NCBI GenBank assembly: GCA_943329665.2
Contig: CALQEU020000020.1
Coordinates: 1 to 64,000 of the forward strand
Length of the DNA stretch: 64,000 nucleotides
Direction: 5' to 3'
Origin: JAJTFW01 sp903922455
GTDB taxonomy: Bacteria > Bacteroidota > Bacteroidia > AKYH767-A > OLB10
Shown here: positions 62,044 to 64,000 of the stretch, piece by piece
Layout: every line of letters starts with the position of its first letter
How positions within the stretch are numbered: position 1 is the stretch's first letter
Made by a program: the position numbers and the translations under genes
Notes under the pieces: generated by a model
The model's input: only the letters and a program-made list of their open reading frames with translations
What the model was told of the DNA's origin: nothing
Databases searched by the model: none

Positions 62044-63678
62044 CTACTGCGGTACGATGAACACGACTTCGAGTTCCCAGTTGGCTCTTAGGGTGATGGG
62101 GTCGGGGTAAATGAATACTTTTTCGGGTTGGCGCTTTTGGGCGTAATGGGAATAGGTGTAGCGATGATCGCGGATGGTGTCTTCTATCAATCGAAGTTTG
62201 ATGGGACCTATGTTGAGGTATGAAAAAGTGTACGTAGAATCTTTGTTGATCTCCATTTCGCGGATGGGCTCAAATTTTTCAGAAAGGATCTGGAGTAAAT
62301 AATTTTTATCTGAATCTAAATTCTGTGTTTTGATGCTGAGCATCGCCGTGGTTTCTTCGGTGGGTACTACAAAATCGAGCTTGAGCGTGTCGTTGGCTAA
62401 TTCATAAATGTCTTTTACGGCCCCAGGCAAGATGGTAAGTTTATATTTTTTTCCGTTTTGCCAAGGATAATCAATCTTAAAATAACCGGTAACCGCATCT
62501 ATCATTTTCAAAGGAAGACGGATCGCTTTTGAACTATCTTCGATCACCTCTGCCGAATCTAATTTCAATTGCAAGGGATGATTTGAATTGAAAACAAAAG
62601 AGGTGGCTGGACCAAAAGAAGCTGGAGATTGTCGAGGATTTATTCGAAGCCGAGTTCTTGTTCCTACGACTCCAACAGGTGGAGTTAAACTTTGCAACAA
62701 AGTATCAATCACTTTATCACCATCATACATCAACAGCGACAATGAATCGGAAATGGTATCCGGCGAGTAAAAATAAAAGGTATCGCGGTTAGCGAGTGAA
62801 TACTGCGTACCTTTCCACGATGCACCATCCATCGTTTTTAGCACTAAGGAATCAATTCGTTTGTTAAATGAAATCATGGCCGAGTAACGATCAAGTCGGA
62901 GCGCTTTTAAGAAACGTGGAGTTGCAGGTTCTAATGGAGAGAGACGTAATTCTGGATGTGCATCACCAGGTAATACAATGCTGGAATCCATAAATGCCAA
63001 AGGTTCTTCTCCGCTGCTATCAACAACGTAATTGCTGTTCTTATCATCTACCGCATAAAGTCGGTACTGCCCTGCTGCCATATTATCAATTCTGAATTCG
63101 CCTTTCTCATTGGATTTAGCAAAATAATCGGGGCGCTTTCTAAAAACAATACTGTCTTCTTTTGTGTCTATTGATTTTCGGTACACCAATACCGTTATAC
63201 TCTTTATTCCAACAGCGGTAGATGCATCAACAACCGTTCCTTCTACTTTTAACGAATCCAAAAAATCGCCCGTAGAAAAAACGTATTGGAAATTCTCCAA
63301 GGGATTGGCTTCATGCACATCTACAATTGACTTTCCGAAATTGAGTGTATAAGTTGTATTGGGAGCTAAATCAATAGGCAAAGTAATGATCAGTTCACGC
63401 TTGTTTGCTTTTACTTCAGGTATTTTACTCATGAGTGGACTCACTAAAAATTGTCCTTGCAAATCATTTAACGCAATATTTTCATTAAACTGCAAATGAA
63501 TTTCATTGCTGTTAAAACGAATGCTTTTGTTTTCTGGAATTGTCGCTAATAATTTGGGCGCTTCAATATCTTTCTCCCCACCGGTTGGCGTAACTCGATT
63601 GGCGCACGATGCCAATAATAAAACGAGGAGACTATAAATTACTTTTTTCAACGGGAACAGATTTAGCGAATAATTCAC
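62044..63678 (-). CDS. Ig-like domain lipoprotein
   Basis: The 544-residue product has a lipobox LLASC (Cys25, SCANRVTPTGGEKD) and then a bacterial Ig-like domain (Big_5 type: DIEAPKLLATIPENKSIRFNSNEIHLQFNENIAL..., about 36-130), a CarboxypepD-like segment (LKVEGTVVDASTAVGIKSITVLV...GEFRIDNMAAGQYRLYAVDD, about 140-215) and further Ig-like strands to about 540. It is an outer-membrane or periplasmic lipoprotein of unknown function. The ATG at 63678 overlaps the upstream gene by 47 bases; a TTG at 63651 is an alternative that shortens the overlap to 20. Confidence 0.82.
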   Translation of the reverse strand: MNYSLNLFPLKKVIYSLLVLLLASCANRVTPTGGEKDIEAPKLLATIPENKSIRFNSNEIHLQFNENIALNDLQGQFLVSPLMSKIPEVKANKRELIITLPIDLAPNTTYTLNFGKSIVDVHEANPLENFQYVFSTGDFLDSLKVEGTVVDASTAVGIKSITVLVYRKSIDTKEDSIVFRKRPDYFAKSNEKGEFRIDNMAAGQYRLYAVDDKNSNYVVDSSGEEPLAFMDSSIVLPGDAHPELRLSPLEPATPRFLKALRLDRYSAMISFNKRIDSLVLKTMDGASWKGTQYSLANRDTFYFYSPDTISDSLSLLMYDGDKVIDTLLQSLTPPVGVVGTRTRLRINPRQSPASFGPATSFVFNSNHPLQLKLDSAEVIEDSSKAIRLPLKMIDAVTGYFKIDYPWQNGKKYKLTILPGAVKDIYELANDTLKLDFVVPTEETTAMLSIKTQNLDSDKNYLLQILSEKFEPIREMEINKDSTYTFSYLNIGPIKLRLIEDTIRDHRYTYSHYAQKRQPEKVFIYPDPITLRANWELEVVFIVPQ

Positions 63679-64000
63679 TCATTAACGATACAAGCGATTG
63701 TAAATACTTTGCATCGACCTCATCAAAATCATTGATGACATCACTGTCTACATCCAATATCATCACCACACGATCTTTAAATAGGATGGGCAATACGATT
63801 TCAGATTTCGATAAGGCACTGCAAGCAATATGTCCGGGGAATTGATCAACATCGGGAACTAAAATCACTCGAGCTTCCTTCCAAGCTAATCCACAAACTC
63901 CTTTTCCGTAGCCGATGCGCGTACAAGCTAATGGACCTTGGAACGGACCTAGGACTAACTCCTCCGCCTTAACGAAGTAAACACCCACCCAGAAAAAATT
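63632..64000 (-). CDS. msrC: Free methionine-(R)-sulfoxide reductase (GAF domain), 5' end cut by the window
   Basis: The frame is open through the window edge (upstream codons read NFFWV before GVYFVKAEELVLGPFQG), so the real start lies outside. The segment holds the three cysteines of the family: ACTRIGYG, GKGVCGLA and HIACSALS, with the GAF-fold ending VMILDVDSDVINDFDEVD. The enzyme reduces free methionine-(R)-sulfoxide in the cytoplasm. About 122 residues are visible of an expected 150-160. It overlaps the lipoprotein gene by 47 bases and is likely its operon partner. Confidence 0.9.
   Translation of the reverse strand, partial: NFFWVGVYFVKAEELVLGPFQGPLACTRIGYGKGVCGLAWKEARVILVPDVDQFPGHIACSALSKSEIVLPILFKDRVVMILDVDSDVINDFDEVDAKYLQSLVSLMSELFAKSVPVEKSNL

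Overview
The window is AT-rich DNA from a member of the Bacteroidota. The grounds are a fused MurF-alanine racemase, at least seven proteins ending in (or probably ending in) a type IX secretion (T9SS) sorting domain, SusC/HmuR-type TonB-dependent receptors, and promoter-like sites of the Bacteroidota form TTG-N(20-23)-TAnnTTTG. The set of genes fits a free-living heterotroph of the Flavobacteriales/Sphingobacteriales/Chitinophagales type; I cannot fix the family. There is no transposase, integrase, phage gene or CRISPR array, so this is ordinary chromosome with many short dispersed repeats.

Layout. 1-519: a tandem repeat rich in ACCCC-N3-GGGGT palindromes. 532-5040: a phospholipase D/cardiolipin-synthase-like enzyme, then a tdk / murF-alr operon. 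5201-9747: a heme-uptake-like operon (TonB-dependent receptor, HmuY-like lipoprotein, second HmuY-like protein with a T9SS tail). 10093-12247: a conserved unknown and an M28 peptidase. 12472-18017: two T9SS cargo proteins and a small secreted protein. 18179-21655: outer-membrane barrel, ubiX, a 63-residue protein, queG and ruvB. 21905-29590: a 2561-residue surface protease with MBG-like and PKD-like modules and a 12-unit RALVN[A/G] repeat. 29652-36350: WD40 protein, rhomboid, methylmalonyl-CoA epimerase, a 1133-residue T9SS protein and a HAD hydrolase. 36781-41010: IPT/TIG protein, a CAU tRNA, kbl and dprA. 41122-47712: TonB-dependent receptor, small HExxH protein, ABC-2 exporter, YugP-like peptidase and tryptophan 2,3-dioxygenase. 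48025-54199: secreted protein, membrane protein plus winged-helix regulator, and two amidohydrolase-family proteins. 54296-64000: conserved unknown, a TrpXYZ-like ABC importer, two T9SS proteins, a 2-aminomuconate-deaminase-like RidA protein, an Ig-like lipoprotein, and the 3' part of a free methionine-(R)-sulfoxide reductase gene.

Functional themes. (1) Surface display: seven T9SS cargo proteins lie here without any gene for the secretion machine. (2) Heme or other iron-chelate capture at 5201-9747. (3) Tryptophan: a TrpXYZ-like importer, tryptophan 2,3-dioxygenase and a probable 2-aminomuconate deaminase lie within 15 kb, consistent with uptake and kynurenine-route breakdown. (4) Housekeeping: wall synthesis, thymidine salvage, recombination, queuosine, threonine/glycine metabolism.

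The most unusual items are the RALVN hexapeptide repeat, kept at protein level despite variable codons; the HmuY-like protein carrying a T9SS tail; a 38-bp perfect inverted repeat flanking 59.2-61.8 kb; and amidohydrolase-like proteins that have lost the HxH metal motif.
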